DNA of 64,000 nucleotides from Bradyrhizobium sp. (GTDB taxonomy: Bacteria > Pseudomonadota > Alphaproteobacteria > Rhizobiales > Xanthobacteraceae): the NCBI RefSeq assembly GCF_016219575.1, contig NZ_JACRMG010000001.1, forward strand, positions 62,001 through 126,000, given 5' to 3'. The position numbers and the translations under genes were made by a program. Positions within the stretch are counted from its first letter, which is position 1; the number at the start of each line of letters is the position of its first letter. Shown piece after piece: positions 1 through 8,785 of the stretch. Under the pieces are notes generated by a model. That model saw only the letters and a list, made by a program, of their open reading frames with translations, ran no database searches and was not told the DNA's origin.

Positions 1-682
1 CGACGTGGCGCTAAAGCCCAAAAACATCAGCATGGAAGAAGCCGCCTCCATCCCGCTGGTGGGGCTGACCGCCTGGCAGGCGCTGGTAGAGGTGGCCAAG
101 GTGAAACCCGGGCAGAAGGTCTTCATCCAGGCCGGCTCCGGTGGTGTGGGGACTTTTGCCATCCAGCTTGCCAAGCATCTCGGCGCGACAGTTGCGACGA
201 CGACGAGCACGAAAAATGTCGAGCTGGTCAAGGGACTCGGCGCGGATGTGGTCATCGACTACAAGACGCAGGATTTCGAGAAGGTTTTGTCGGGCTACGA
301 TCTGGTCCTGCACAGCCAGGACGCCAAGACGCTTGAAAAATCCCTGCGCGTGCTCAAGCCGGGCGGCCTCCTCATTTCGATTTCGGGGCCGCCGGATCCC
401 GAATTCGCCAAGGAACTGGGGTTGAACCTGTTCCTGAAGCTGGTGATACGCCTCCTGAGCCGTGGTGCGCGGAAGCAAGCCAAAAGCCTGGGTGTGCGCT
501 TCTCATTCCTGTTCATGCGTGCGCAGGGACAGCAGTTGGGCGCGATCACTTCCCTGATTGAATCCGGCGTGATCCGTCCGGTCGTGGATAAGGTCTTCCT
601 GTTTGAAAAAACCGCGGATGCTTTGGCTTACGTCGAGACAGGACGCGCAAAGGGCAAGGTCGTCGTCACGGTCGCAGACTAA
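1..682 (+). CDS. Zinc-type MDR alcohol dehydrogenase/quinone reductase, C-terminal part (5' end outside window)
   Basis: This is the C-terminal two thirds of a medium-chain dehydrogenase/reductase that would reduce a C=C or C=O bond with NAD(P)H. The reading frame is open at the left edge. Its first visible residues align with about residue 110 of the complete paralogue at 5666-6667, so the true start lies outside the window. The nucleotide-binding motif GSGGVGTFAIQLAKHLGA is visible, and the end matches the paralogue's GRAKGKVVV tail. The active-site residues of the N-terminal domain are not visible. An SDR gene follows in the same direction after 67 bp, so the two are probably co-transcribed. 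The exact substrate cannot be read. Confidence 0.85.
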   Translation, partial: DVALKPKNISMEEAASIPLVGLTAWQALVEVAKVKPGQKVFIQAGSGGVGTFAIQLAKHLGATVATTTSTKNVELVKGLGADVVIDYKTQDFEKVLSGYDLVLHSQDAKTLEKSLRVLKPGGLLISISGPPDPEFAKELGLNLFLKLVIRLLSRGARKQAKSLGVRFSFLFMRAQGQQLGAITSLIESGVIRPVVDKVFLFEKTADALAYVETGRAKGKVVVTVAD

Positions 683-749
683 AATCCACCGCGGCACCGC
701 CGGTATTTACGATGCCGCTTGATAGAATACCCTGAGAGAGAGCAAAATC

Positions 750-1538
750 ATGGCTGAAAATCCCACCGTCCTTATCACCGGAGCCTCCTCTGGCATCGGA
801 GCAACTTATGCAGACCGTTTCGCACGCCGCGGACATGATCTCGTGCTGGTGGCCCGCGACAAGGAGCGAATGGAAGCTCTTGCTGCGCGGCTTCACGGCG
901 AGACGGGTGTGGCTATTGACATCCTGCAGGCCGATCTCACCGACGCGCGCGACCTTGCAGTCGTCGAAACGCGGCTTCGTGATAACCGCCGCATTGGCGT
1001 CCTCGTCAACAATGCAGGAGCGGCCCTGGGCGGAGCCTTCGTCGCGCAAGCAGCCAACGATGTCGGACGTCTCGTCGCTCTGAACACGACAGCGGTCGCT
1101 CGTCTCGCCAGCGCCGTGGCGCCGCGGTTTGCAGAGGCCGGCGAAGGCGCGATCATCAATATTTCTTCGGTCGTCGGGCTTGCGCCGGAATTTGGGATGT
1201 CGGTGTACGGCGCGACCAAGGCTTTCGTGACCTTTCTGTCCCAGGGGCTCAGTCTCGAGCTCGGCCCCAAGGGCGTCTATGTCCAGGCAGTCCTTCCCGC
1301 GGCGACGCGCACCGAGATCTGGGAGCGTGCCAGCATCGACGTCAACACACTTCCCGTGGTGATGGAGGTTGGAGAGCTGGTTGATGCTGCGTTGGTTGGC
1401 TTCGATCGCCGTGAATCCGTGACCATCCCGCCGCTCCAAGACGCCGGGCAGTGGGACGCTTACCAGGCGGCCCGGCAAGCGATACTTCCGGGCCTTCGGC
1501 AGGAACATGCGGCCGCCCGTTATCAGGCGGCGCTCTGA
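750..1538 (+). CDS. SDR family oxidoreductase
   Basis: A classical short-chain dehydrogenase of 262 aa that uses NAD(P)H on an alcohol/ketone pair. Visible motifs are TGASSGIG (cofactor glycine-rich loop, near residue 10), NNAG (about residue 90), the catalytic Ser in NISSVVG and the catalytic YxxxK as YGATK (about residue 153). The start ATG is preceded by GAGAGAG. It sits between an MDR dehydrogenase and an Old Yellow Enzyme reading the same way, which suggests a reductive/oxidative catabolic cassette. The C-terminal 40 residues are basic and Ala-rich. The substrate is unknown. Confidence 0.88.
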   Translation: MAENPTVLITGASSGIGATYADRFARRGHDLVLVARDKERMEALAARLHGETGVAIDILQADLTDARDLAVVETRLRDNRRIGVLVNNAGAALGGAFVAQAANDVGRLVALNTTAVARLASAVAPRFAEAGEGAIINISSVVGLAPEFGMSVYGATKAFVTFLSQGLSLELGPKGVYVQAVLPAATRTEIWERASIDVNTLPVVMEVGELVDAALVGFDRRESVTIPPLQDAGQWDAYQAARQAILPGLRQEHAAARYQAAL

Positions 1539-1709
1539 CACTCTCGGTGCTGCGGTAAAGCGCTGGCACGTCGAGTTTGAAACATCTGCGGTGCCGCACT
1601 CTGCGCCGCTGCTGGTCTGATGTCCTTGGTAGCGCAAGCGGGCGATGATAAGCGAAGACAGATTTAGAGCTTCAAGGCGAAACTCCTCAAACTCTTGGTG
1701 AAAGTGACA

Positions 1710-2804
1710 ATGAGCAACAAGACACTCTTTGAACCCTACGTACTCGGCTCTCTCACGCTGTCTAATCGGATCGTCATGGCTCCGTTGACGCGCAACAGAG
1801 CTGCGGCCGGGTTTGTGCCCGGCAATCTGGCTGCGGAATACTACGCACAACGCGCCTCGGCGGGCCTGATCATCTCGGAGGCGACCCAGATATCGCGGCA
1901 GGGTCAGGGTTATCAGGATACGCCCGGCATCTACACACAGGCGCAGATCGACGGTTGGCGAAAGGTGACGTATGCCGTTCACGCCAAGGGCGGTCATATC
2001 TTCCTGCAGCTCTGGCACGTTGGCCGGGTGTCGCACGTCGATCTGCAGCCGAACGGACAACTTCCCGTGGCCCCATCCGCCATCAGGGCCGAGACCAAGG
2101 TGTTCGTGAACAATGCCTTTGTCGATACATCCGAGCCTCGCGCACTCGAACTGGACGAAATTCCGGGTATCATTGAGGATTTCCGTCGTGCGGCAGCAAA
2201 TGCGATCGAAGCCGGCTTCGACGGTGTCGAAATTCATGGGGCTAACGGCTATTTGCTCGACCAGTTTACCAAGGACGGAGCCAATATCCGCTCTGACAGG
2301 TATGGCGGGTCGATCGAAAACCGGGCTCGGTTGATCTTGGAAGTCGCAGCTGCGGTTGCCGCGGAAGTCAGCGCGGAGCGAACCGGCATCAAGATTTCGC
2401 CGGTGTCGGCCATGACCGGGGTGTCCGCAACTGACCCGCAGACGCAATTCAACTATATCGTCGAGAAGCTCGACGAACTCGGTATTGCCTACCTCCATGT
2501 CGCCGAAGGTGCGCTGGGCGGGCCGCACGGTGTTGCGCCTTTCGACTACGAGGCGCTTCGACGCAGGTTCAAGAACACGTACATCGCCAACAACGGCTAC
2601 GATCTGGAGCTTGCGATGACCAAGCTGCAGCAAGGGCTCGCGGATTTGGTGTCCTTTGGCAGGCCATACATCGCCAACCCGGATCTGGTCGAGCGCCTGA
2701 AGATCGGCGCGCCGCTGGCCGGCTTGAATCCGGCGACCCTCTACGGAGGAGGCGCGGCGGGCTACACCGACTATCCGGCCATGGCCGAGTCAGCCCGCCC
2801 TTGA
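1710..2804 (+). CDS. Alkene reductase, Old Yellow Enzyme family (NemA-like)
   Basis: An FMN-dependent ene-reductase of 364 aa with a TIM-barrel fold. This family reduces activated C=C bonds (enones, nitro-alkenes, maleimides) with NAD(P)H. The sequence opens LFEPYVLGSLTLSNRIVMAPLTRNRA, split here as LFEPYVLGSL and RIVMAPLTRNRA. It has the substrate-binding HGANGYLLDQF (His-x-x-Asn) near residue 180 and the FMN-phosphate region VSFGRPYIANPDL near the end. I chose the ATG at 1710, because the frame's earlier TTG and GTG codons would add only five residues. It is one of two OYE genes in the island; the other is at 26823. Neighbouring dehydrogenases suggest reduction of an unsaturated ketone intermediate. 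Confidence 0.92.
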   Translation: MSNKTLFEPYVLGSLTLSNRIVMAPLTRNRAAAGFVPGNLAAEYYAQRASAGLIISEATQISRQGQGYQDTPGIYTQAQIDGWRKVTYAVHAKGGHIFLQLWHVGRVSHVDLQPNGQLPVAPSAIRAETKVFVNNAFVDTSEPRALELDEIPGIIEDFRRAAANAIEAGFDGVEIHGANGYLLDQFTKDGANIRSDRYGGSIENRARLILEVAAAVAAEVSAERTGIKISPVSAMTGVSATDPQTQFNYIVEKLDELGIAYLHVAEGALGGPHGVAPFDYEALRRRFKNTYIANNGYDLELAMTKLQQGLADLVSFGRPYIANPDLVERLKIGAPLAGLNPATLYGGGAAGYTDYPAMAESARP

Positions 2805-2917
2805 TGGTATTAGCCGCGTGCGCGCGGCCCTAACGCTCGCGCGCCCGATTTTAGGTGTCGCGGCAGTCGGCTCGGCAGGTGTCGAGCAGTTCGTCCGGTC
2901 ATTGCAAGGAGCACATC

Positions 2918-3763
2918 ATGGCAGACACGCATCTTACTGCACCGACCCGCATCATCGAGGTGGAGGGCGACCGCTTCGCCTATCGTCGCTGGGGCAAGGC
3001 GGGCTCGGGACAGCCTCCGCTCTTCTTCCTTCAGCATTTTCGCGGCGGCATGGATCATTGGGACCCGCTCATGACCGATGGACTGGCAGCGGGCCGCGAG
3101 GTGATTCTGTACGATTACCGGGGCTGCGCATCGTCAACAGGCGTGCCGTGCACCCTCATTGAGGACATGGCGGATGACGCGGCAAAGGTAATCCGCGCGC
3201 TCGGTCTTTCCAGGATCGACGTCGTGGGGTTTTCGCTCGGGGGGATGGTGGCACAGGATTTGACCCGGCGTCATCCCGATCTCGTCCGTAAGCTCATGTT
3301 GCTCGGCACTCAGCCGCGCGGCGGCAATCCCGATCCGAATCCGAAGATTTTCGAGGTCGCGCCCCGACCGGTGCCGACCGTCGATGACTTCTTGTTCCTG
3401 TTCTTCGGTCCGTCCGAAGCGGCCAAACAGGCAGGCCGCGACTTCTGGAAGCGCCGTCATCAGCGCGAGGATCAGGATCCGCCGAGCTCGCCTGAGTTCA
3501 TGCAGGCGCAGATTGCGGCAAACGGGGCCTTTGTAGCGCCGCTCGATCCGGAAAAGCCATTCGCCCATCTGAACGAAATCACCCAGCCGACCCTGGTGGT
3601 CAACGGTGTCAACGATGTCATGATCGCTACTATCAACTCGTGGCACATGGTTCAGAACATTCCGAATGCTCAGTTGATCGTTTACCCCGATGCCGGTCAC
3701 GGGGCGCAGTTCCAATATCCCGACAAGTTTCTGAAACACGCCATCCAGTTTCTAGCCGAATGA
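2918..3763 (+). CDS. Alpha/beta hydrolase
   Basis: An alpha/beta-hydrolase-fold enzyme of 281 aa. The nucleophile elbow reads GFSLGG (Ser near residue 107), the acid is probably the Asp in VNGVNDVM, and the catalytic His lies in DAGHGAQFQYP near the C-terminus. The start at 2918 is supported by AAGGAG seven bases upstream; the open frame reaches back to 2855 without a ribosome site. Family members include C-C bond hydrolases, esterases and dehalogenases, and the sequence does not decide between them. It follows the OYE gene in the same orientation, consistent with one operon. Confidence 0.86.
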   Translation: MADTHLTAPTRIIEVEGDRFAYRRWGKAGSGQPPLFFLQHFRGGMDHWDPLMTDGLAAGREVILYDYRGCASSTGVPCTLIEDMADDAAKVIRALGLSRIDVVGFSLGGMVAQDLTRRHPDLVRKLMLLGTQPRGGNPDPNPKIFEVAPRPVPTVDDFLFLFFGPSEAAKQAGRDFWKRRHQREDQDPPSSPEFMQAQIAANGAFVAPLDPEKPFAHLNEITQPTLVVNGVNDVMIATINSWHMVQNIPNAQLIVYPDAGHGAQFQYPDKFLKHAIQFLAE

Positions 3764-3841
3764 ATGCACTGCGCCCCCCAACGGAGGGCGCGACCATCTG
3801 CGAGCGCCAGATTCCCCTAGGCGAGCCAGTAGGAAAGACCC

Positions 3842-4069
3842 ATGTACGCTGCGATCCGAAGATTAGCGGCCAGACTAATCGAGAAGTCGCGAGTCCTCCT
3901 CGATCTTCTTTCCACCCTTGATGATCCTTATGGTGACTATCGGTTTGCACTCGGGACGCGCGTTCATCATCTCGAGGCCGAGGTAAGGACGCTTTGGTCA
4001 CTGCTAGGAAATCCCGGGGAGACTTCAGGGAAGAGTAATCATGCCAGCGATGAACCACTGAAGAAATAG
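3842..4069 (+). CDS. Small hypothetical protein
   Basis: A 75-aa frame with an ATG preceded by TAGGAAAG. The predicted product is rich in Leu and Arg with a likely amphipathic helix at the start (AAIRRLAARLIEKSRVLLDLL) and a charged hydrophilic tail. I do not recognise a family. It lies between the hydrolase and an SDR gene, reads in the same direction and leaves no large gap, so it could be a real member of the operon. The short length and lack of any motif keep confidence low. Confidence 0.35.
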   Translation: MYAAIRRLAARLIEKSRVLLDLLSTLDDPYGDYRFALGTRVHHLEAEVRTLWSLLGNPGETSGKSNHASDEPLKK

Positions 4070-4126
4070 ATATACAAAGACGGTGCCGAAAACTTGCCGG
4101 CCACCAAACGCATCGGAGGAAGCAAC

Positions 4127-4906
4127 ATGACTCAATCCAAAGGCGATCCCCAACCTTCCGTGCAGGACGTTGCACTCATTGTCGGCGGCGGTCCAGGCAT
4201 CAGCTCGAGTTGCGCCCGGCTGTTCGCGGAAAGCGGCATGCGTGTCTGCGTCGCGGCCAGAAATCCTGAAAAGGCGGTTCTCACGACGCTCGAGAAGACG
4301 CATGATGTGCGCCGATACGCCTGCGATGCAAGCGAACCGGCAGCCGTGGCACAGCTATTCGCGAATGTCGCTCGAGACGTCGGGGCGCCGAGGCTCGTCG
4401 TGCATAACATCGACGGCCGGGTTCCCGGCATTTTCCGCAAGAACGTCATTGAAGCCGACCCGGTCATGGCGCTCGAAACACTTCGAAATTCGGCGTTCAG
4501 CGCGTTTCTGGTCGGTCAACAGGCCGCTCGGCTCATGCTCGGAAACGAACCCGACGCCAATGGCGCGAGAGGAACGGTCATCTTCACGAACGCCAGCGCG
4601 GCGCTCAAAGGCTTCCCGTCAAGTGGCGCCTTTGCAATGGCATGTCATGCCAAGTCCGGACTCGCGCAAAGCATGGCAAGAGAATTGATGCCGCAGGGGA
4701 TCCATGTAGCGAATGTGCCGATCGACGCCGCGATCGGCTGGACTCAGGAGGACGGGACCCGCGCGCACCGACTGGCGGGAACGACCGTCGACGATAATAT
4801 GGCCGACCCTGTCCACATCGCGAAAACCTATCTACAACTGCATCGCCAGCATCGGTCGACTTGGGCCTTCGAAGTCGTGCTCCGGCCGTGGGTCGAGAAA
4901 TGGTGA
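4127..4906 (+). CDS. SDR-fold protein lacking the catalytic tyrosine
   Basis: A 259-aa protein of the short-chain dehydrogenase fold. The start is set by GGAGGAAGC just upstream of the ATG; the same frame is open from 4094. The cofactor loop is altered to GGGPGIS. Where classical SDRs have Y-x-x-x-K, this reads A-C-H-A-K (about residues 172-176), so the Lys is kept but the proton-donating Tyr is Ala. The N-N-A-G motif is replaced by HNIDG. The C-terminus, LHRQHRSTWAFEVVLRPW, is a tail shared by a group of such proteins. It may be non-catalytic or use other chemistry. A fragment of the same tail coding sequence recurs at 20836. Confidence 0.8.
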   Translation: MTQSKGDPQPSVQDVALIVGGGPGISSSCARLFAESGMRVCVAARNPEKAVLTTLEKTHDVRRYACDASEPAAVAQLFANVARDVGAPRLVVHNIDGRVPGIFRKNVIEADPVMALETLRNSAFSAFLVGQQAARLMLGNEPDANGARGTVIFTNASAALKGFPSSGAFAMACHAKSGLAQSMARELMPQGIHVANVPIDAAIGWTQEDGTRAHRLAGTTVDDNMADPVHIAKTYLQLHRQHRSTWAFEVVLRPWVEKW

Positions 4907-4949
4907 TTGGCGTTCGCGGCGGCGCTGTCGGTCCGGTTGCGCCGAGAGT

Positions 4950-5501
4950 TTAGCGCTCCAGCCTTTTCCTGGTCGAACGAAGGATATCGTCCGATAGTTT
5001 GGGATCACTTACGGCGCGGGCAAGCACGAGCGCTCCAACCAGAGAGGCGAGGGTCGTCAGCGCCTCCTCATCGCGTTGCCGTTGCTTGATCCCGGAATCC
5101 ATTCGGCCACCAAGCCAGCCGACCATGCCCCTCAGTCCGGCTGTGAATCGCTCTCGCGCTCCTTGGCTTTGGCGCGGCATCTCACAGCACAAAGCTGCAA
5201 AGGGGCAGCCGCTTCCCGGCTGGTCGCGGTGCGCCGCCGAGAGATATTCCGAAACGTAGTCGCCGAGAGCGGACACCTCACGCAGTTCCTGTCCTTTAAC
5301 GGCTATCGCGTCGGCGACCGCTTCCTCGACAAGCCGCTCTCTGGAACCGAACTGACTGTAGAGACTGCCGTGGGTCATCCCGGCCGCTTCGGTCAGCGTG
5401 TCCACGCCTACACCGGTGATGCCGCGCTCTCGCATCAGGCGCGACGCGGCCTTGAGAATTCGGTCGCGGTTTTCGGCCGCCTTTTCCTTGGATACGCGCA
5501 T
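4950..5501 (-). CDS. TetR family transcriptional regulator
   Basis: A TetR repressor of about 183 aa. The N-terminal helix-turn-helix is ENRDRILKAASRLMRERG followed by LTEAAGMTHGSLYSQFGSRERL. The rest is the effector-binding core (YVSEYLSAAHRD..GCPFAALCCE), typical of a group that ends SLVGALVLARAVSD. The open frame runs to 5564, but that region holds the gene's own promoter (-35 at 5559-5564, -10 at 5536-5541), so translation must start at 5501 (MRVSKEK) or 5510. It is divergent from the MDR gene at 5666, and operator repeats lie between them, so autoregulation and control of 5666 are likely. Confidence 0.92.
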   Translation of the reverse strand: MRVSKEKAAENRDRILKAASRLMRERGITGVGVDTLTEAAGMTHGSLYSQFGSRERLVEEAVADAIAVKGQELREVSALGDYVSEYLSAAHRDQPGSGCPFAALCCEMPRQSQGARERFTAGLRGMVGWLGGRMDSGIKQRQRDEEALTTLASLVGALVLARAVSDPKLSDDILRSTRKRLER

Positions 5502-5535
5502 GGCGCACATATTAGGTTGGAGGAGGGGCTTGACA

Positions 5536-5584
5536 AGTATATAATTACGATCGTCATCTATCAAAAATAGTTACGATCGTAATT
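5536..5584 (-). promoter_or_regulatory. tetR promoter with TetR operator repeats
   Basis: Reading the minus strand, TTGATA (5564-5559) and TATACT (5541-5536) are separated by exactly 17 bp, a strong sigma70-type promoter for the tetR gene. Two copies of AATTACGATCGT lie in inverted orientation at 5543-5554 (inside the promoter spacer) and 5573-5584, each containing the palindrome ACGATCGT. This is the expected arrangement for a TetR operator that represses its own gene and the divergent dehydrogenase. Confidence 0.75.
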
Positions 5585-5665
5585 AAAAAAAGCGACTGAA
5601 TTTGACCAGTGCAAATGTCGCCTCCTGCCGCCGCTACCGCCAAGAACCTTAGGACATAGAGAAAC

Positions 5666-6667
5666 ATGAGATCACTCGTCTTCAAGCGTTACGGCAAGCC
5701 AGGTCAGGTTATGCTTGCTGACACCCCCCAGCCGACGCCCAAGCCGACCGAAATTCTCGTTCAGGTTCACGCGGCTGGGCTGAATCCGATCGACAATATG
5801 ATTCCGAAAGGAACATTCAAGCCCATCCTCCGGTTTGACCTGCCGGCCACGCTGGGCAGCGATTTGGCGGGTGTTGTCGTCGAGGTAGGAAGCCGCGTGA
5901 CTCGCTTCAAGCCGGGCGACGCCGTCTTCGCCAGCCTCTTCGATCTCGGAACAGGCGCTCTCGCTGAATTTGCACTCGTGCCGGAGGATGCCGCTGCGCT
6001 CAAGCCGCCAAATCTGGACTTCGTGCAAGCGGCCTCGATCCCTATGGTCGGACTGACCTCGTGGCAAGCGCTCAAGGAGCGTGCACGCCTCAAGCCCGGA
6101 CAAAAGTTGTTCATCCCCGCAGGTGCGGGCGGTATTGGTACGTTCGCGATCCAGCTCGCGAAATACCTCGGAGCAAAGGTGGGGACGACAACCAGCACCG
6201 GAAACGTGGATCTGGTGCGGAGCCTCGGAGCCGATGAGGTGGTTGACTATAAGAAGCAGGAATTTGAGGATGTGTTGCGGGACTACGACGCCGTGCTGGG
6301 CACAGTCAGGGGCGATGCGATCGAGAAATCCCTTCGGATATTGAAGCCTGGAAGTACCGTCGTTTCGCTCGTCGGGCCACTGGACGCCGCGTTTGCGCGC
6401 GCCCGAAGATTGAACATCTTCATGGTGTTTCTGTTCGGATTGATGAGTCGTAAAATCATGCGCCGCGCCGGGAAATGCGGCGTCGCGTATTCGTTCCTGT
6501 TCGTGCGTCCGGACGGTAGGCAACTCGCCGAGATCGGCGAGCTTCTTAAGGCAGGGCACATCCGGCCGGTGATCGACAAGGTATTCCCATTCGAACAAGC
6601 GAAAGAAGCGCTCGCGTATCTCGACAAGGGAAGGGCCAAAGGGAAGGTCGTCGTCCAGATGAAGTAA
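5666..6667 (+). CDS. NAD(P)-dependent MDR alcohol dehydrogenase / quinone-type reductase
   Basis: A complete 333-aa medium-chain reductase. The N-terminal GroES-like domain carries VHAAGLNPIDN (about residues 34-44) and GSDLAGVVVEVG, and the Rossmann part has AGAGGIGTFAIQLAKYLGA (about residues 152-170). Structural zinc cysteines are absent, so it belongs with the zinc-independent quinone/enone reductases. It is closely related to the truncated gene at the left edge, with long shared blocks. The tetR gene is divergent, and its operators lie 80-120 bp upstream of this start. The Old Yellow Enzyme and SDR genes nearby suggest work on the same unsaturated carbonyl compounds. Confidence 0.9.
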   Translation: MRSLVFKRYGKPGQVMLADTPQPTPKPTEILVQVHAAGLNPIDNMIPKGTFKPILRFDLPATLGSDLAGVVVEVGSRVTRFKPGDAVFASLFDLGTGALAEFALVPEDAAALKPPNLDFVQAASIPMVGLTSWQALKERARLKPGQKLFIPAGAGGIGTFAIQLAKYLGAKVGTTTSTGNVDLVRSLGADEVVDYKKQEFEDVLRDYDAVLGTVRGDAIEKSLRILKPGSTVVSLVGPLDAAFARARRLNIFMVFLFGLMSRKIMRRAGKCGVAYSFLFVRPDGRQLAEIGELLKAGHIRPVIDKVFPFEQAKEALAYLDKGRAKGKVVVQMK

Positions 6668-6800
6668 CGGCGTTGAACATGGCCGTTGACCGACCAGGCC
6701 GCGACGCCGCGGATGCACGCATTGTCAACGCTTTCCACCGAAGCTCCATATTGCCCGTCCCAACTGCGAAGAGGAGGAAGTGTGGTGCCTCGGTGTTGAT

Positions 6801-7751
6801 CTACGGAGCCGCAACGAGCCAGGGCCGTTTCGAAAATTTTCGGTGAAGGAACTCTGTGAATGCCCGGACGCGCTGCGATCCACCCGGCTGCGGCTGGTAA
6901 AGCGCGAAGATCGGCTCGTCCAATTTGCTGGTGAATTCCGATAGAAGCGGGATCAGTGTGCCGGCTCTAATGTCGTTCGCTACCACGAAGTCGGCCACTC
7001 TGATTATCCCGACGCCACGAAGCGCAAGCTCACGCAGCATCGGCGCATGGTTCGACGAGGCATTTCCTTCGATTCCGGGGCCTTCGGGAATGGACTTGAA
7101 CGACCACGGGACAGCCCTTGTTTGAAGCGAAAAGCTCAGACAGTTGTGCAGTGCGAGATCGGCCGGCGACTCTGGAATGCCCCGGCGCTCGAGGTAGATC
7201 GGCGATGCACAGACGACCCAGCTGCTGTCCGCTACCTTGCGAGAGACGAGCCTGCTGTTTTCGGGGCGTCCGTACCTCAAGACAATATCGATATCGGTGT
7301 TGACGCTGTCTATGTTTTCAGTTCCGAGCTGAATGTCCACTCGTATTCCAGGATTGGCGTCCAGGAATTCCGGAAGGACCGGCGCGAGCTGGGAAAGGGC
7401 AAAGGAGGGTAGGGCATATACGCGAAGCTGCCCCGTGGGAGCCAACGAGAATTTCTCGATGAGGCTCTCTGCGTCGGTCATGGCTTCGATAACGCGGGAC
7501 GCCCTCTGAAACAGCGCCTTACCTTCCTCCGAGAGCCGGACGGAATGGGTTGTGCGATTGAAAAGCCGGGCGCCGAATTTGTGCTCAAGCCTGGTCACGA
7601 CCTTGCTGATGGTTGACGGCGTGAGCTCCAGTGCACGGCCAGCGGCCGAGAAGCTCCCGCTCTTCGCGATCTGTACGAACACCAGAATCTCTTGAAACCG
7701 GTCGTTCCGCGTCACGTCCCTGGTTCTCCCCCTACCGATACCTGCGCTCAT
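6801..7751 (-). CDS. LysR family transcriptional regulator
   Basis: A LysR-type regulator of up to 316 aa. The N-terminal winged HTH reads FQEILVFVQIAKSGSFSAAG then LTPSTISKVVTRLEHKFGARLF, and the co-inducer domain follows (LRVYALPSFALSQLAPVLPEF). The frame begins at the ATG at 7751, but a GTG at 7715 with GGGGGAG upstream would give a start closer to the usual LysR N-terminus. It is divergent from the liv operon, whose first gene begins at 7920. A perfect 13-bp palindrome (7781-7793) lies in the gap, so this LysR probably controlled the transporter. Confidence 0.9.
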   Translation of the reverse strand: MSAGIGRGRTRDVTRNDRFQEILVFVQIAKSGSFSAAGRALELTPSTISKVVTRLEHKFGARLFNRTTHSVRLSEEGKALFQRASRVIEAMTDAESLIEKFSLAPTGQLRVYALPSFALSQLAPVLPEFLDANPGIRVDIQLGTENIDSVNTDIDIVLRYGRPENSRLVSRKVADSSWVVCASPIYLERRGIPESPADLALHNCLSFSLQTRAVPWSFKSIPEGPGIEGNASSNHAPMLRELALRGVGIIRVADFVVANDIRAGTLIPLLSEFTSKLDEPIFALYQPQPGGSQRVRAFTEFLHRKFSKRPWLVAAP

Positions 7752-7780
7752 GGATCAGACACATCCGATCTAGCGTGATG

Positions 7781-7793
7781 TGAATTGAATTCA
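7781..7793. promoter_or_regulatory. Candidate LysR-binding palindrome
   Basis: TGAATTGAATTCA is a perfect palindrome with a single central base, 30 bp outside the LysR start and 127 bp upstream of livH. LysR sites are usually short interrupted palindromes in such divergent gaps. The match to this regulator is inferred from position only. Confidence 0.45.
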
Positions 7794-7919
7794 TAGCCGT
7801 TTTTCACTCCGCAGCGTGGCGTGATCCGATCCCGGGCTCTAAAGCACCTTGGCTAAATCGATTCTGCGGACAACGCGGAACGACCCCAAGGAATGCTTCG
7901 CGAGGGAGGGGCAGAACGC

Positions 7920-8785
7920 GTGATCGATCTTATTGCACAGCTCGCCGTCCTCGGGATCGCCAACGGCGTCGGCTACGTCGTCGCCTCGCTCGGCCTCACC
8001 ATCATATTCGGCGTCATGCGGGTCGTGAACTTCTCGCATGGCGAGTTTTACATGCCCGGCGCATTTACTGCGTCGACGCTGATCGCGAGTCTCGGCCTGC
8101 ACTATCTCGTGGCCCTGCCACTTGCGGCATTCATCGTCGGGCTTATCGGGATCGTGTGCGAGAAGCTCGTCCTCGCGCCGCTTCACGACAGGTCTCCGCT
8201 CACCCCGCTTCTTGCCACGCTGGGCCTCAGTATCATTCTCCTCGACGGCGCTGAACTCATTTGGGGCGCGTCTCCGCGACCGGTTCAGAGCCCGTTTGAA
8301 CAAGAAATCATCGTCGTCGGCCCAATCTATCTGACCGAGCAACGCGTTCTCATCATGCTGATCGGCGCGATTACCGTATCGCTGCTTGGCATTTTTCTGC
8401 GATACGTCACGGCGGGAAAACTCATTCGCGCGACGGCTCAGGATCCGGAAGGTGCCGCTTTGGTCGGCATCGATATCGACGCCGTACGGGGATCACGTTT
8501 GGGCTCGGGTGCGGTCTGGCCGGCCTGTCGGGCGGACTGCTTGGGGCGACTGCGATGGCATACCCGTTCATGGGCCAGGCCATCGCTATCAAGGCCTTTG
8601 CCGTCATCATCCGGGGAGGGTTGGGAAGCGTTCCCGGCGCGATCCTTGGAGGAATGGCTCTCGGCCTCGTGGAAGCGATCGCCGGAGGATTGTTGTCGAC
8701 CGAGTACAAGGATCTCTTCAGCTACACGGTCATCATCTCCGTCCTCCTGTTCAGGCCGAGTGGCCTGGTCAGCGCCAGACAATGA
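7920..8785 (+). pseudogene. livH: Branched-chain amino acid type ABC permease LivH, frameshifted
   Basis: This should encode the LivH inner-membrane permease of a high-affinity branched-chain amino acid type importer. The frame starts at GTG 7920 (GGGAGGGG just upstream) and gives VVASLGLTIIFGVMRVVNFSHG, the LivH signature, plus several membrane helices up to GIDIDAV. At the G run 8488-8491 one base appears to be missing. The protein continues in another frame as GITFGLGCGLAGLSGG and ends KDLFSYTVIISVLLFRPSGL at 8785. Without the shift it would be about 288 aa, normal for LivH. The stop overlaps the livM start (ATGA). Either real inactivation or a sequencing slip explains it. Confidence 0.85.

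Noticed and set aside
666..2633. A very long open frame on the minus strand (about 655 codons) opposite the SDR and OYE genes
   Set aside because: It is antisense to two clear enzyme genes with intact motifs, and its own translation has no family motif. High GC produces such frames.
5502..5564. Upstream ATG at 5564 as start of the tetR gene
   Set aside because: It lies in the -35 box of the gene's own promoter, so it cannot be on the transcript.
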